DNA of 64,000 bases from an uncultured Erythrobacter sp. (GCA_947503155.1 CANNCL010000002.1:310001-374000); one strand, 5' to 3'; counted from the first letter of the stretch, positions 27,510 to 36,188 are shown. The notes: generated by a model not told the origin, from the sequence alone. Program-made: numbers and translations.

Positions 27510-29588
27510 ATGGCCACTAAAGACACGGCAACAAAAACGCATCCATTCTACGACATGCACGCTCACGGTTTTGTCCGGGTGGCAACTTCCACTCCGTGCG
27601 TGCGCACCGGCGATGTTGCCTACAACACCAAAGGCATCCTGTCGGAAGCGCGCAAGGCGCATGCGCAAAATGTCGATCTGGTGGTCTATCCTGAATTGTG
27701 CGTGTCATCTTACGCGATTGATGATTTGTTGCTGCAAAACGCGCTGCTCGATGCATCAGAGGCCGCGATTGGCGAAATTGTAGAGGCCAGCGAAGAGTTG
27801 ACCAGCGTGCTGGTGATCGGTGCGCCGCTGCGGCGTAATAACAAACTCTACAATTGCGCTTTGGTGATTGCGCGCGGGGAATTGCTGGGCGTGGTCCCGA
27901 AAAGCTATCTGCCCAATTACCGCGAATTTTACGAGAAACGCTATTTCGCCCATGGCCGCAATTGTCAGGATATGTGGATCGGCGTGAACGGCGAAGAGGT
28001 TCCGTTTGGGACCGATCTCATATTCTCAGCCTCGAATTTCCCCGGATTTACGTTCGGTGTGGAGATTTGCGAGGATTTCTGGGCACCCAATCCGCCGGGA
28101 ACTCTGGCGGCGCTCGCTGGGGCGCTCATCCTTTGCAATCTGTCCGCTTCGCCGATCACTATTGGCCGCGCGGATGACCGCCATTTGCATTGCCGCTCTA
28201 GCTCCGCGCGTTCGATCTGCGCCTATGCCTATTCCGCCAGTGGGCACGGCGAAAGCACCACAGACCTCGCTTGGGATGGGCAAGGGGTGATTTACGAATT
28301 GGGCGGTTTGCTCACCGAAAGCGTGCGGTTTGATCTCGATCCTGAATTGTGCGTGGTCGATATCGACACCGACCGGATCGCGAGCGAGCGGATGCGCAAT
28401 CAAACCTTTGCCGACGCAGCAGAGGCGCATGGACGGCCAGAGGACAGTTTCCGCCGGATCGTGTTTGAACATGAGGCAGCGGCGGGCGATATTGGCCTGA
28501 TCCGCCCGGTTCCCCGTTTTCCATTCGTGCCGAACAATCAAAAAACCTTGGACGAGGATTGCTACGAAGCTTTCAACATCCAAGTCGATGCCCTGATGCG
28601 GCGTATTCAGGCGACCAAAGCAAAGTGCCTGGTGATCGGAATTTCCGGCGGCCTCGACAGCACTCATGCTCTGATCGTGGCGAGCAAGGCTTGCGACCGG
28701 CTTGGCCTGCCGCGCACCGCCATTCGCGGTTACACCATGCCCGGCTTTGGCACGTCGGATGATACGAAAAGCAATGCGTGGAAGCTGATGGAAGCTTTCG
28801 GCATCACGGCGGAAGAGATCGACATCAAACCCGCCGCAAGCCGTATGTTGGAAGATATGGGCCACCCATATTCGAAGGGGGAGCCCGTCTATGATGTGAC
28901 ATTTGAAAATGTGCAGGCGGGATTGCGCACCGATTACCTGTTCCGCATTGCTGGCCAACATGGCGGATTTGTCGTGGGCACCGGCGATCTCAGTGAATTG
29001 GCGCTTGGCTGGTGCACATACGGCGTCGGTGATCACATGAGCCATTACGGGGTCAATTCGGGCGTGCCGAAAACGCTGATCCGCTACCTTATCCGCTGGA
29101 CCGTCGATACACAGCAATTCGCGCCCGAATGCGCCGATGTGTTGATGGCGGTGTACGACACAGTGATCTCGCCGGAGCTTATCCCTGCGGGGGATGACGG
29201 CGCGATTCAGAGCACGGAAGAGAAGATTGGGCCGTATGAGCTCAACGATTTCTTCCTCCACCACACGATCCGATATGGTCAGCGCCCCGGCAAAATTGCA
29301 TTTCTAGCCTTTCACGCATGGCGAGATGCGCAGGCGGGCGGGTGGCCAGCGGGCTATCCAGAGGCGCGCAAGAACCAATATGACCTCGGGGAGATCGCAG
29401 GCTGGTTGGAGATGTTCTTAAAACGCTTCTTCGGCTTTTCTCAGTTCAAACGCAGCGCGATCCCCAATGGGCCGAAAGTCAGTTCGCAGGGCGCACTGTC
29501 CCCGCGCGGCGATTGGCGCGCGCCGTCTGATGCTGTCGCTGATGTATGGGTGGAAGAGCTGAAGACGAGCCTGCCGCCGCTCGATTAA
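27510..29588 (+). CDS. nadE: Glutamine-hydrolysing NAD(+) synthase
   Basis: 692 residues in two domains: an N-terminal nitrilase-fold glutaminase (Glu in VYPELCVSSY, Lys in VVPKSYLPN, Cys in EICEDFW) and a C-terminal NAD synthase with the PP-loop GISGGLDSTHAL. It makes NAD from deamido-NAD with ammonia from glutamine, in the cytoplasm. ATG 27510 is preceded by AGGAG at 11 bases; the frame is open back to 27414, through the tandem repeats, and that extension is judged untranslated. Confidence 0.95.
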   Translation: MATKDTATKTHPFYDMHAHGFVRVATSTPCVRTGDVAYNTKGILSEARKAHAQNVDLVVYPELCVSSYAIDDLLLQNALLDASEAAIGEIVEASEELTSVLVIGAPLRRNNKLYNCALVIARGELLGVVPKSYLPNYREFYEKRYFAHGRNCQDMWIGVNGEEVPFGTDLIFSASNFPGFTFGVEICEDFWAPNPPGTLAALAGALILCNLSASPITIGRADDRHLHCRSSSARSICAYAYSASGHGESTTDLAWDGQGVIYELGGLLTESVRFDLDPELCVVDIDTDRIASERMRNQTFADAAEAHGRPEDSFRRIVFEHEAAAGDIGLIRPVPRFPFVPNNQKTLDEDCYEAFNIQVDALMRRIQATKAKCLVIGISGGLDSTHALIVASKACDRLGLPRTAIRGYTMPGFGTSDDTKSNAWKLMEAFGITAEEIDIKPAASRMLEDMGHPYSKGEPVYDVTFENVQAGLRTDYLFRIAGQHGGFVVGTGDLSELALGWCTYGVGDHMSHYGVNSGVPKTLIRYLIRWTVDTQQFAPECADVLMAVYDTVISPELIPAGDDGAIQSTEEKIGPYELNDFFLHHTIRYGQRPGKIAFLAFHAWRDAQAGGWPAGYPEARKNQYDLGEIAGWLEMFLKRFFGFSQFKRSAIPNGPKVSSQGALSPRGDWRAPSDAVADVWVEELKTSLPPLD

Positions 29589-29636
29589 GCATGTGCGCTC
29601 AACCGAGCGGGGCAGTTCGCCGTAATGGGAGGGGGC

Positions 29637-30230
29637 TTACGCAGATAGCTGCGCGACCTTCGCATGGGCGGCGGCAATCTTGTCCGCTCCATCGGCGCCC
29701 ATAATGCCGTCCGCGGCGATGATTTGGACATCTTTGATGCCAAGGAAGCCGAGGAAGAATGTCAGCCAGTTCGACATGAAATTCATGTCGGACCCTATCG
29801 GTGTGCCGCCGGATGCAATCGTGAGGTAAGCTTTCTTACCCTCCAGCAATCCGACCGGGCCGTTTTGCGTATATTTGAACGTCGTCCCCGCGCGGGCAAC
29901 CAAATCAGCCCACGCTTTTAGCGAAGCGGGAACACCGAAATTGTAGATCGGGGCACTGATGACGATCGTGTCGGCCGCCACCAGTTCCGCGATTAAAGTG
30001 TCCGCAATCGCGGCGAGATCGGCTTGCGCTGGAGTGCGATCGGCGGCGGGGGTCAGGCTTGCTTCGAACCGCTCTGCGCTGACAAAAGGCAGGTCATTCT
30101 GGCTGAGGTCGCGGGTTGTGACAGTGGCCTCTGCATTGCCGGCCAATTTTTGGATTAGAGAATTACCCAGAGCGTTTGAAATGCTCTCTTCGGCGCGAAT
30201 GCTGGCGGTGATGTGAAGAATTTTTGGCAT
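29637..30230 (-). CDS. azoR: FMN-dependent NADH:quinone oxidoreductase / azoreductase
   Basis: 197 residues, a flavodoxin-like fold of the AzoR family. Starts ILHITASIRAEESIS (phosphate loop), then APIYNFGVPASLKAW and TIASGGTPIGS. AzoR reduces quinones and azo compounds by two-electron transfer, protecting from thiol stress. It lies downstream of a pirin gene, with a terminator-like hairpin between, and both are divergent from a LysR gene; such sets usually respond to electrophiles or quinones. Confidence 0.92.
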   Translation of the reverse strand: MPKILHITASIRAEESISNALGNSLIQKLAGNAEATVTTRDLSQNDLPFVSAERFEASLTPAADRTPAQADLAAIADTLIAELVAADTIVISAPIYNFGVPASLKAWADLVARAGTTFKYTQNGPVGLLEGKKAYLTIASGGTPIGSDMNFMSNWLTFFLGFLGIKDVQIIAADGIMGADGADKIAAAHAKVAQLSA

Positions 30231-30254
30231 GATGGAATATTCCTGAAGTCTAGG

Positions 30255-30300
30255 AAAAAGGGCGGGACCGACCGAGTAAAGCGAAAGACCGGCCGGCCCC
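30255..30300 (-). terminator. Intrinsic terminator after the pirin gene
   Basis: On the reverse strand a G+C-rich arm (complement of 30288-30300) pairs imperfectly with GGGCGGGACCGACCG (30260-30274) and is followed by five T (complement of 30255-30259). It lies between pirin and azoR, so azoR may have partial readthrough plus its own promoter. Confidence 0.6.
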
Positions 30301-30309
30301 GAGGGAATG

Positions 30310-31011
30310 TTAAGCAGCGTCGACGAGCACCACTTCGCTGTCTTCGAGCGCGGTGATGGTCACGCGATCAAGCTGTGTAATCGCAACACCATCACGCGCC
30401 CTGGCTTCCACATCATCGACCCGGACTTTGCCGGTGGCTGGCACCAGATACAGATGACGGTCCGAGGAGGCGGGCGTGTAGGTTACGCTCTGTCCCGCCT
30501 TCAATGCCGCGCCAAGGACGCGTGCATCTGTGCGGATAGGCAGCGCGTCATTGTCATTCGCCATTCCGCTTGCAAGCGGGACGAATGCGCCAGAGCGATC
30601 ACCTTTTGGAAAGGCGCGTGCGCCCCAGCTTGGTGTGCCGCCGCGCGTTTCAGGAATGATCCAGATTTGGAAGAGTTCCGTCGCCTCATCCTCGCGGTTA
30701 TACTCGGAATGCTGAATGCCGCTCCCGGCGCTCATCACCTGAACATCGCCCGCTTCGGTGCGGCCTTCATTGCCCTGATTATCGCGGTGCGTGATTGCGC
30801 CCTTACGAATATAGGTAATGATCTCCATGTCTTCGTGTGGGTGCGCAGGGAAGCCGGTGCCGGGCGCAATCGTGTCGTCATTCCAGACCCGAAGGCTACC
30901 CCAATTTACACGCGCAGGGTCGTGATATTGGCCAAAGGCAAAGTGATGATGCGCATCCAGCCAGCCGTGATTGATGCTGCCGAGGCTATCAAAGGGACGA
31001 AGTTCGATCAT
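30310..31011 (-). CDS. Pirin family protein (bicupin)
   Basis: 233 residues. The pirin opening IELRPFDSLG, the metal-binding motif FPAHPHEDMEIITY (His, His, Glu around residues 57-63) and SAGSGIQHSE are present. Bacterial pirins such as YhhW have quercetin 2,3-dioxygenase activity; others regulate metabolism. Divergent from a LysR regulator across 132 bases; GGAG lies 8 bases before the ATG. Confidence 0.93.
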   Translation of the reverse strand: MIELRPFDSLGSINHGWLDAHHHFAFGQYHDPARVNWGSLRVWNDDTIAPGTGFPAHPHEDMEIITYIRKGAITHRDNQGNEGRTEAGDVQVMSAGSGIQHSEYNREDEATELFQIWIIPETRGGTPSWGARAFPKGDRSGAFVPLASGMANDNDALPIRTDARVLGAALKAGQSVTYTPASSDRHLYLVPATGKVRVDDVEARARDGVAITQLDRVTITALEDSEVVLVDAA

Positions 31012-31117
31012 GGTATGTCTCCTGAATGTGGGGCGGCTCGATGTGAACCATGCTCCCGTTGAACCAAGAGATAGGCGTGATCGTATAAACGGATAAGTGC
31101 GATAAAGCTTGCAAAGA

Positions 31118-31136
31118 TGTTCGAATTATTTGAACA
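31118..31136. promoter_or_regulatory. Candidate LysR binding site
   Basis: TGTTCGAATTATTTGAACA, an imperfect palindrome with arms TGTTC/GAACA and a T-N11-A core, lies between the pirin start and the LysR start. Position and symmetry fit an autoregulatory LysR box also controlling pirin-azoR. Inference only. Confidence 0.5.
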
Positions 31137-31143
31137 TTCGAAA

Positions 31144-32037
31144 ATGCGGTTAGGTGATCCCAGTCTCGATCAATTGCGTATCTTCCTAAGTGTCGTGGAA
31201 GAGGGCAGCTTTGGCGGCGCGGCGCGGCGGATGGGCAGAGCTGTTTCCGCCATCAGTTACGGCATCGCACAATTGGAGGCGCAGCTCGCGATCCGCCTGT
31301 TCGACCGCGAAGGATCGCGCAAACCGGTCCTGACCGAAGCGGGCGAGGGGGTGCTGACAGAGGCACGGGCCGTAGCAGACCGGGTCGACGCGCTGCTTGC
31401 CAAAACGCACAGCCTCCATGCCGGATTGGAGAGCAATCTGGGCCTTGTGCTCGATGTGATGTTTCCCGGTGATGTAACCGCACGGGTCCTGCGCCGGTTC
31501 CGTGAACAGTTTCCCACTGTTGCGCTGCGCCTGAGGATCGAGGGGCTGGGAGCAGTGGCGGCCTGTTTAATCGACGAGGACGCACAATTGGCGATTGGCG
31601 GGCCGATTATTGGCCAAGACCCAGAATTGGAACGCCAAGCTATCGGTTCGGTTGATTTGATCCCCGTTGCGGCTCCGGGCCATCCGCTCAGCCTGCCGGG
31701 TATCGCGCCGGGGGAAAGCCGCAAACATTTGCAACTTGTCCTCTCCGACCGATCAACGCGCACGCAGGGGCGCGAATTTTCTGTGCTTAGCCCGCATTCG
31801 TGGCGGCTGGGCGATTTGGGCGCGAAACATGTTCTGCTGAAAGAGGGGCTAGGCTGGGGCAATATGCCGCTAGAAATGGTCGCGAGTGATCTAAAGGACG
31901 GGCGGCTTGTTGCGCTCGATCTGCCGGAAAAACCCGGCGACAATTACACGCTCTACGCCCTTTGGCGGCGTGACACACAGCTAGGTCCGGCGACGAGCTG
32001 GTTAATTGATGCGTTTCGTGAAGAGTTGCGGGACTGA
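31144..32037 (+). CDS. LysR family transcriptional regulator
   Basis: 297 residues from ATG 31144. HTH at about 10-60 (LDQLRIFLSVVEEGSFGGAA, VSAISYGIAQLE) and an effector-binding domain after residue 90. An in-frame ATG at 31117 would add nine residues but overlaps the palindrome at 31118-31136, which is more likely an operator. Divergent from pirin-azoR, so it probably controls that pair in response to an electrophile or quinone. Confidence 0.9.
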   Translation: MRLGDPSLDQLRIFLSVVEEGSFGGAARRMGRAVSAISYGIAQLEAQLAIRLFDREGSRKPVLTEAGEGVLTEARAVADRVDALLAKTHSLHAGLESNLGLVLDVMFPGDVTARVLRRFREQFPTVALRLRIEGLGAVAACLIDEDAQLAIGGPIIGQDPELERQAIGSVDLIPVAAPGHPLSLPGIAPGESRKHLQLVLSDRSTRTQGREFSVLSPHSWRLGDLGAKHVLLKEGLGWGNMPLEMVASDLKDGRLVALDLPEKPGDNYTLYALWRRDTQLGPATSWLIDAFREELRD

Positions 32038-32059
32038 GGCCCCTTGCCGTGCGGTGTGA

Positions 32060-32437
32060 TTAACTGCGCAACCACGCCAAAGCGTCAGTGATCTCTGGGA
32101 AAAATTCGCAATCAAGCGCTTCGCTAATCCGGCGAAATTGTTGTTTGACCAGCACAGAAGACACTACGAGCGCCATGCGGGACACGCCGAGATGCGCCGA
32201 ATCTTCCTGAGACCGCCGCATACGATCGGCAAGTTCGCGTGGCTGAACCGACATCTCGCGCAAATCGCCTAGCACCCGAAACCCTTGGCGGTCTTCGATG
32301 AACGGTTTGGCTGTTTTGAGCAATTCTGCCTGCAACTCGCCAATTATCGCTTCCGTCCAAAGGCCCGCAGCAGACCAATGGATCTCGCGCGCACTGTCGA
32401 TGCGTGAAACAGTAAAGCTAGGGGCAAGGATCTGCAT
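32060..32437 (-). CDS. Hypothetical protein, STAS/SpoIIAA-like
   Basis: 125 residues. Secondary pattern and motifs (IHWSAAGLWTEAIIGELQAELL, then RVLGDLREM, and a C-terminal DALAWLRS) resemble SpoIIAA/STAS-like small alpha-beta proteins found widely in sphingomonads; the match is by eye. ATG 32437 starts the conserved part; a longer frame runs back over two palindromes and into the GST gene. It is the last gene of a reverse run (ilvE-trhO-GST). Function unknown. Confidence 0.65.
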   Translation of the reverse strand: MQILAPSFTVSRIDSAREIHWSAAGLWTEAIIGELQAELLKTAKPFIEDRQGFRVLGDLREMSVQPRELADRMRRSQEDSAHLGVSRMALVVSSVLVKQQFRRISEALDCEFFPEITDALAWLRS

Positions 32438-32441
32438 ACGG

Positions 32442-32472
32442 CTTACCGTAAGGTAGACAGGTAAATTTACCT
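32442..32472. promoter_or_regulatory. Paired palindromes ahead of the SpoIIAA-like gene
   Basis: Two dyads in 31 bases: CTTACCGTAAG (32442-32452, odd-centred) and a perfect 14-mer AGGTAAATTTACCT (32459-32472). They share the half-site GGTAA/TTACC. They fill the 34-base space between the GST stop and the next start, and the 14-mer touches the GST stop codon. Probably an operator; a repressor-type site is inferred. Confidence 0.5.
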
Positions 32473-33131
32473 TAAACTGTTGCCCCGTGGACTGGACCAA
32501 ACACGATTGGTGCATCACCCGCGGCCCAAGGCTGAAACTTTGGCATGATCGCCGCGAATAGATCGGACGCGAGATGCGCGCTTAGCCATGGGTGGAGGTG
32601 GGGCAGATCAGCGCCATCGAACCATGCCCGGTCGTGATTGGCAAATTGGCGGATAAAGGGGAACAGAGCGATGTCGGACAGCGTTCGGCTTGGTCCGCAA
32701 AGCTCGCCCGTTTCACCCAATCGTGCATCGAGATCGCGCAGGATCGCCAGCCCTTCCGCGCGGTGATCGACGTTTCCGTGGTCCGGCTCATCCTCATAGC
32801 GGTTGGGGTATTTGTAGCGGTCTAGGTGATGTTTAAAGGGGCCGTCGGCGCGCGCAATAAGGGCAGGACTATCGCCTGCTAGCCAGTTTTCAGGATCATT
32901 CTGTGCCACTGCCCAGCGCATGATCGCGATGCTTTCATCAATCACAGTTGTGTCAGGCAAGACCAGCACAGGAACGGTCGCCTTTAATGACGCGGCGCTG
33001 AGTTCCGGCGGTTTGTTCGCCAGCTTCACCTCGCGCAATTCCACCGCGACGCCCGCTATCCAAAGCGCCATGCGCGCCCGCATTGCATACGGGCAGCGGC
33101 GAAAGGAATAGAGGACCGGAAGCTGGCTCAT
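32472..33131 (-). CDS. Glutathione S-transferase family protein
   Basis: 219 residues. The thioredoxin-like domain begins VLYSFRRCPYAMRARMAL with a CPYA active-site motif like Grx2/GST-omega type proteins, then TVPVLVLPDTTVIDES, which holds the GSH-gamma-glutamyl site. The C-terminal helical domain ends near residue 210. A cytoplasmic thiol transferase is inferred. Its ATG overlaps the trhO stop by 4 bases (ATGA), so the two are coupled. Confidence 0.87.
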   Translation of the reverse strand: MSQLPVLYSFRRCPYAMRARMALWIAGVAVELREVKLANKPPELSAASLKATVPVLVLPDTTVIDESIAIMRWAVAQNDPENWLAGDSPALIARADGPFKHHLDRYKYPNRYEDEPDHGNVDHRAEGLAILRDLDARLGETGELCGPSRTLSDIALFPFIRQFANHDRAWFDGADLPHLHPWLSAHLASDLFAAIMPKFQPWAAGDAPIVFGPVHGATV

Positions 33132-34048
33132 TTGGCCTTGCTTCGCGCTGCCTCGCGCTCTCTTGCCAGCGTATTTTGGCGCTGCCGCTCAGCGTAACGG
33201 GCGCGCTGTTCTTCGGTTTTTTCACCGATGCAAGCGGGACAGCTGATACCCTCTGCAAAATCAGGATTCGCCATGTCCGCATCGTCGACCGGGCGGCGGC
33301 AGGCGCGGCATAGACCGTAATCGCCGGGAACAAGGCCGTGGCGGACGGTTACGCGTTCATCAAACACGAAGCATTCACCTTCCCAAAGGCTTTCATCCTC
33401 GGGCACGTTTTCGAGATATTTGAGAATGCCGCCTTTTAGGTGGAAGACATCCTCCACCCCTTCGCCGCGCAGGAAACTGGTGGATTTCTCGCAGCGTATG
33501 CCGCCGGTGCAAAACATCGCGACTTTCTTCTTGCCGCCGAGCAATTCTTCGCGGTTTTCGCGGAACCATGCGGGGAAGTCGCGAAAGCTGTTGGTTTCGG
33601 GATCGACCGCCCCTTTGAACGTGCCGACGCCGACCTCATAATTGTTGCGGGTGTCGATAACGATGGTGTCAGGATCGCTGATCAGCGCATTCCATTCCAG
33701 CGGATCAACATAGCGTCCGACGCTGGCGGTGGGATCGACCTGCGGCTGACCCATTGTGACGATCTCGCGCTTTAACCGGACCTTGAGCCGGTTGAAGGGC
33801 ATGGTGGGCGCGGCCGAATATTTGACATCGAATTCTGCGCATCCAGGGATCGTGCGGATATGATCCAGCACGGCGGCGATCCCTTCAGGCGAAGCGGCGA
33901 TGGTGCCATTGATCCCTTCGGGCGCGAGCAGGATGGTGCCGGTGGCTCCGGCTGCCTCCGCAGCGGCGAGCAATGGTTCGCGGATGGCCGCAGGGTCGCT
34001 GATTGGCGTGAAGTTGTAGAGCGCGGCGACTTGGATTGTATTTGTCAC
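33128..34048 (-). CDS. trhO: tRNA uridine(34) hydroxylase TrhO (rhodanese-related)
   Basis: 306 residues. Order: an N-terminal acylphosphatase-like part (GTILLAPEGINGTIAA), the rhodanese domain with the loop Cys in FCTGGIRCEKSTSFL, and a C-terminal cysteine cluster (CRACRRPV, CPAC) that may bind zinc. TrhO hydroxylates U34 of tRNA with oxygen as a step to cmo5U. Second gene of the ilvE-trhO-GST run; ilvE ends 3 bases upstream. Confidence 0.93.
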   Translation of the reverse strand: MTNTIQVAALYNFTPISDPAAIREPLLAAAEAAGATGTILLAPEGINGTIAASPEGIAAVLDHIRTIPGCAEFDVKYSAAPTMPFNRLKVRLKREIVTMGQPQVDPTASVGRYVDPLEWNALISDPDTIVIDTRNNYEVGVGTFKGAVDPETNSFRDFPAWFRENREELLGGKKKVAMFCTGGIRCEKSTSFLRGEGVEDVFHLKGGILKYLENVPEDESLWEGECFVFDERVTVRHGLVPGDYGLCRACRRPVDDADMANPDFAEGISCPACIGEKTEEQRARYAERQRQNTLAREREAARSKAK

Positions 34049-34051
34049 GAC

Positions 34052-35131
34052 CTAGACCCGCATCACCCAGCCATGCGGGTCCGCAACCCGGCCATGTTGC
34101 AATTCAACCAGCCGTTCGCGCATCTTCATCGCCATCTGGCCAATGCCGCCAGCGCCAATCGTGAATTCGCCGTCGGGCGAGGCAACTGTGCCGACCGGCG
34201 TCACCACCGCTGCGGTGCCGCAGGCGAGCGTTTCCAGCAGCTCGCCGCTTTCCGCCTCGGCGCGCCATTGCTGAATCGAGTAAGGTTCTTCGCGCACGTC
34301 CAGCCCTTCTTCGCGCAGCATTGCGATCAGGCTGTCGCGGGTGATGCCGGGCAGGATTGTACCGGTTAGGGGCGGGGTAATCACGCTGCCATCGCTGCGG
34401 ACGAAGAACAGGTTCATCCCGCCCAGCTCCTCCACCCATTTGTGTTCGGCCGCATCAAGGAACACGACTTGGTCGCATCCTTTGGTGATCGCTTCGGCTT
34501 GAGGGACAAGCGAGGCGGCATAATTGCCGCCGGTCTTGGCCGCGCCCGTGCCGCCGATTGCCGCCCGCACATGGTCTTGGCTGACCCAAATTTTAACAGG
34601 GTTCACGCCGCCTTTGAAATAGCTGCCGGACGAACACAGGATGACGACAAATTTATATTGTTTGGCCGGACGCACGCCCAAAAATGCCTCTGACGCGAAC
34701 ATGAAGGGGCGGATATAGAGCGACCCGCCATCAATATCGGGCATCCATTTGGCATCCGTTTTGACCGCTAGCTGCACCGCCTCAAGGAACAATTCTTCCG
34801 GCAATTCAGGCATCGCCATGCGGCGCGCGCTGGCGTTAAATCGCTGCGCATTCGCCTCTGGCCGGAACATGGCCAACCCGCCATCGGCGTGGGGGAAGGC
34901 TTTCATCCCTTCGAATATTTCTTGGGCGTAATGCAGGACGCTCGAAGCGGGATCGAGAGGGATGGCTTCGCGCGGGCCGATACGGGCCGAATGCCAGCCG
35001 CCTTTTTCCTCATCATAGTCAATCGTGACCATGTGATCGGTGAAGACCGTGCCAAAGCCAGGATCGACAATCGCGGCCTTGCGGGCGGCGTCGGATGTCG
35101 GGGCGGGGTGTGTGATCGTCTCAAATTGCAT
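34052..35131 (-). CDS. ilvE: Branched-chain amino acid aminotransferase
   Basis: 359 residues, the longer eukaryote-like bacterial form. Motifs: LHYAQEIFEGMKAF, the PLP lysine in GTGAAKTGGNYAAS, and EELGGMNLFFV. It interconverts Leu, Ile and Val with their keto acids. ATG 35131 is chosen because the family starts close to FETITHP; the longer frame to 35218 is unlike it. Upstream lies a 453-base gap with an unusual small transcription unit on the other strand. Confidence 0.93.
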   Translation of the reverse strand: MQFETITHPAPTSDAARKAAIVDPGFGTVFTDHMVTIDYDEEKGGWHSARIGPREAIPLDPASSVLHYAQEIFEGMKAFPHADGGLAMFRPEANAQRFNASARRMAMPELPEELFLEAVQLAVKTDAKWMPDIDGGSLYIRPFMFASEAFLGVRPAKQYKFVVILCSSGSYFKGGVNPVKIWVSQDHVRAAIGGTGAAKTGGNYAASLVPQAEAITKGCDQVVFLDAAEHKWVEELGGMNLFFVRSDGSVITPPLTGTILPGITRDSLIAMLREEGLDVREEPYSIQQWRAEAESGELLETLACGTAAVVTPVGTVASPDGEFTIGAGGIGQMAMKMRERLVELQHGRVADPHGWVMRV

Positions 35132-35427
35132 GAGGCGCAAATACTGATCTGCGCAAATCAGAGCAAGGCTTGTGTTTGGATGTTGGTTAAAGGGCGCCGG
35201 GGACCGCTCGATGCACAATCAAAACCCGCGCTACGTCGCCGCTCGCCTCGTATATCCGCCCGGCTTGTCGCCAGGCCAACATGGATGACGCGGGAAAACA
35301 AATTTTCAACCCTTGCCTATGGCGCGCGCTTGATTCACAAATACTCCTAAGAGCGGCGGTGCACGGCGCTCTCGGCCCCCGGTGAAACGGCTGGTCTTAG
35401 CTTTAAAGCGCGAAAGGAGGTGATCCG

Positions 35428-35484
35428 ATGTCTCATGGTTCAGTAGCGAGGTCGGTGAAGATCCCTACGGAGCATATTCGGTAA
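35428..35484 (+). CDS. 18-residue small ORF with an exceptional ribosome binding site
   Basis: MSHGSVARSVKIPTEHIR, then TAA. AAAGGAGGTGATCC (35413-35426) matches the complement of the 16S 3' end over 14 bases, with GGAGG 7 bases from the ATG. After the stop come two hairpins that exclude each other (TCGGTAA/TTACCGA at 35478-35496 and CCTTAC/GTAAGG at 35488-35502) and then a terminator. No sense gene follows until 36189. It may be a small protein or a leader peptide; function unknown. Confidence 0.5.
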   Translation: MSHGSVARSVKIPTEHIR

Positions 35485-35530
35485 CGTCCTTACCGAGTAA
35501 GGTTTCGTGAGCGGCGCTTCCGGCCGCTGA

Positions 35531-35576
35531 CCATGAAGGGCGGTTCCTGCTTTATGCGGAGCCGCCCTTTTCATGT
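35531..35576 (+). terminator. Strong terminator after the small ORF
   Basis: CATGAAGGGCGG (35532-35543) pairs with CCGCCCTTTTCATG (35562-35575) with small bulges, giving a long hairpin whose right arm contains TTTT. It lies 47 bases after the small ORF and 9 bases before the stop of the reverse lipoprotein gene, so it can serve both strands. Confidence 0.75.
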
Positions 35577-35584
35577 CTGGACGG

Positions 35585-36154
35585 TTACCGGCAATCCTCG
35601 ATCACGCGGCTGATTTCGACCCATGCCGGCAAATAGAGCGTGCGTTCGCCTTCTACGCCGATCGCAATGCGCCCCTTGGTGATCGCCATCGCGTCCAGCA
35701 GCGGATCGCGGGGGTCCAGAAACGCTCCAGCGAGCGGCTGACGATTGCTGACGGAATTGGCTGATAGCTGACGCTGCGTGGTTTCTGCAGTGACACTCAT
35801 CGCGCGCGGTTGCTCCGTCCGGTTCGCAACCACACGTGCCAAACCAACTTGGCCGTCACCGCAGCGAAGAATGAAGACCGGATTCTGCGGGTCCGTGCCA
35901 AATAATGCCAGCGTTTCGTTCGGTTCACTTTCATAGAACCACGTCCCCGGCGTTGGCGGCGCGTCGAGATAGTTGGCGTAGCTTTGTTCCTGAACGACTG
36001 GCGTCGGAGCGGGAGCTGGCGCGGGCGTTGGCGTGGGGGCAGGGGCCGCAACCGGTGGCGGGGTCGGTGCAGGCGGCTGAGACGCCGGAATACAGGCCGC
36101 AAGACCAAAGGTGACGGCGAGCGCGCCAGCGGTGTGTAAGTAGATTGCTTTCAT
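35585..36154 (-). CDS. Hypothetical proline-rich lipoprotein
   Basis: 189 residues. Leader with lipobox GLAAC (Cys about residue 20), then a Pro/Ala-rich linker (about 24-55, repeated APTP/APAP) that could span periplasm or peptidoglycan, then a globular part with TWFYESEPNETLALFGT and a Cys pair (ILRCGDG and final EDCR). Not recognised. ATG 36154 is chosen as the start giving a proper lipoprotein leader; AAGGGG is very close to it. Divergent from tlyA by 34 bases. Confidence 0.7.
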   Translation of the reverse strand: MKAIYLHTAGALAVTFGLAACIPASQPPAPTPPPVAAPAPTPTPAPAPAPTPVVQEQSYANYLDAPPTPGTWFYESEPNETLALFGTDPQNPVFILRCGDGQVGLARVVANRTEQPRAMSVTAETTQRQLSANSVSNRQPLAGAFLDPRDPLLDAMAITKGRIAIGVEGERTLYLPAWVEISRVIEDCR

Positions 36155-36188
36155 ACCCCTTAAATGCGCGCTAACACCTGACGCGTCC

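Larger units (their letters stand above)
35132..35584. other. Intergenic region ilvE / lipoprotein, with a small structured transcription unit
   Basis: 453 bases between reverse genes. The left part should hold the ilvE promoter, which was not resolved. The right half carries, on the + strand, a hairpin AGAGCG/CGCTCT (35350-35372), an extremely strong ribosome site (35413-35426), an 18-codon ORF, two overlapping hairpins and a terminator. Confidence 0.6.

Noticed and set aside
35413..35426. Possible 16S rRNA 3'-end fragment (reverse strand reads GGATCACCTCCTTT)
   Set aside because: Only about 14-15 bases match, and the match is exactly placed as a ribosome site for the small ORF; upstream bases do not resemble 16S.
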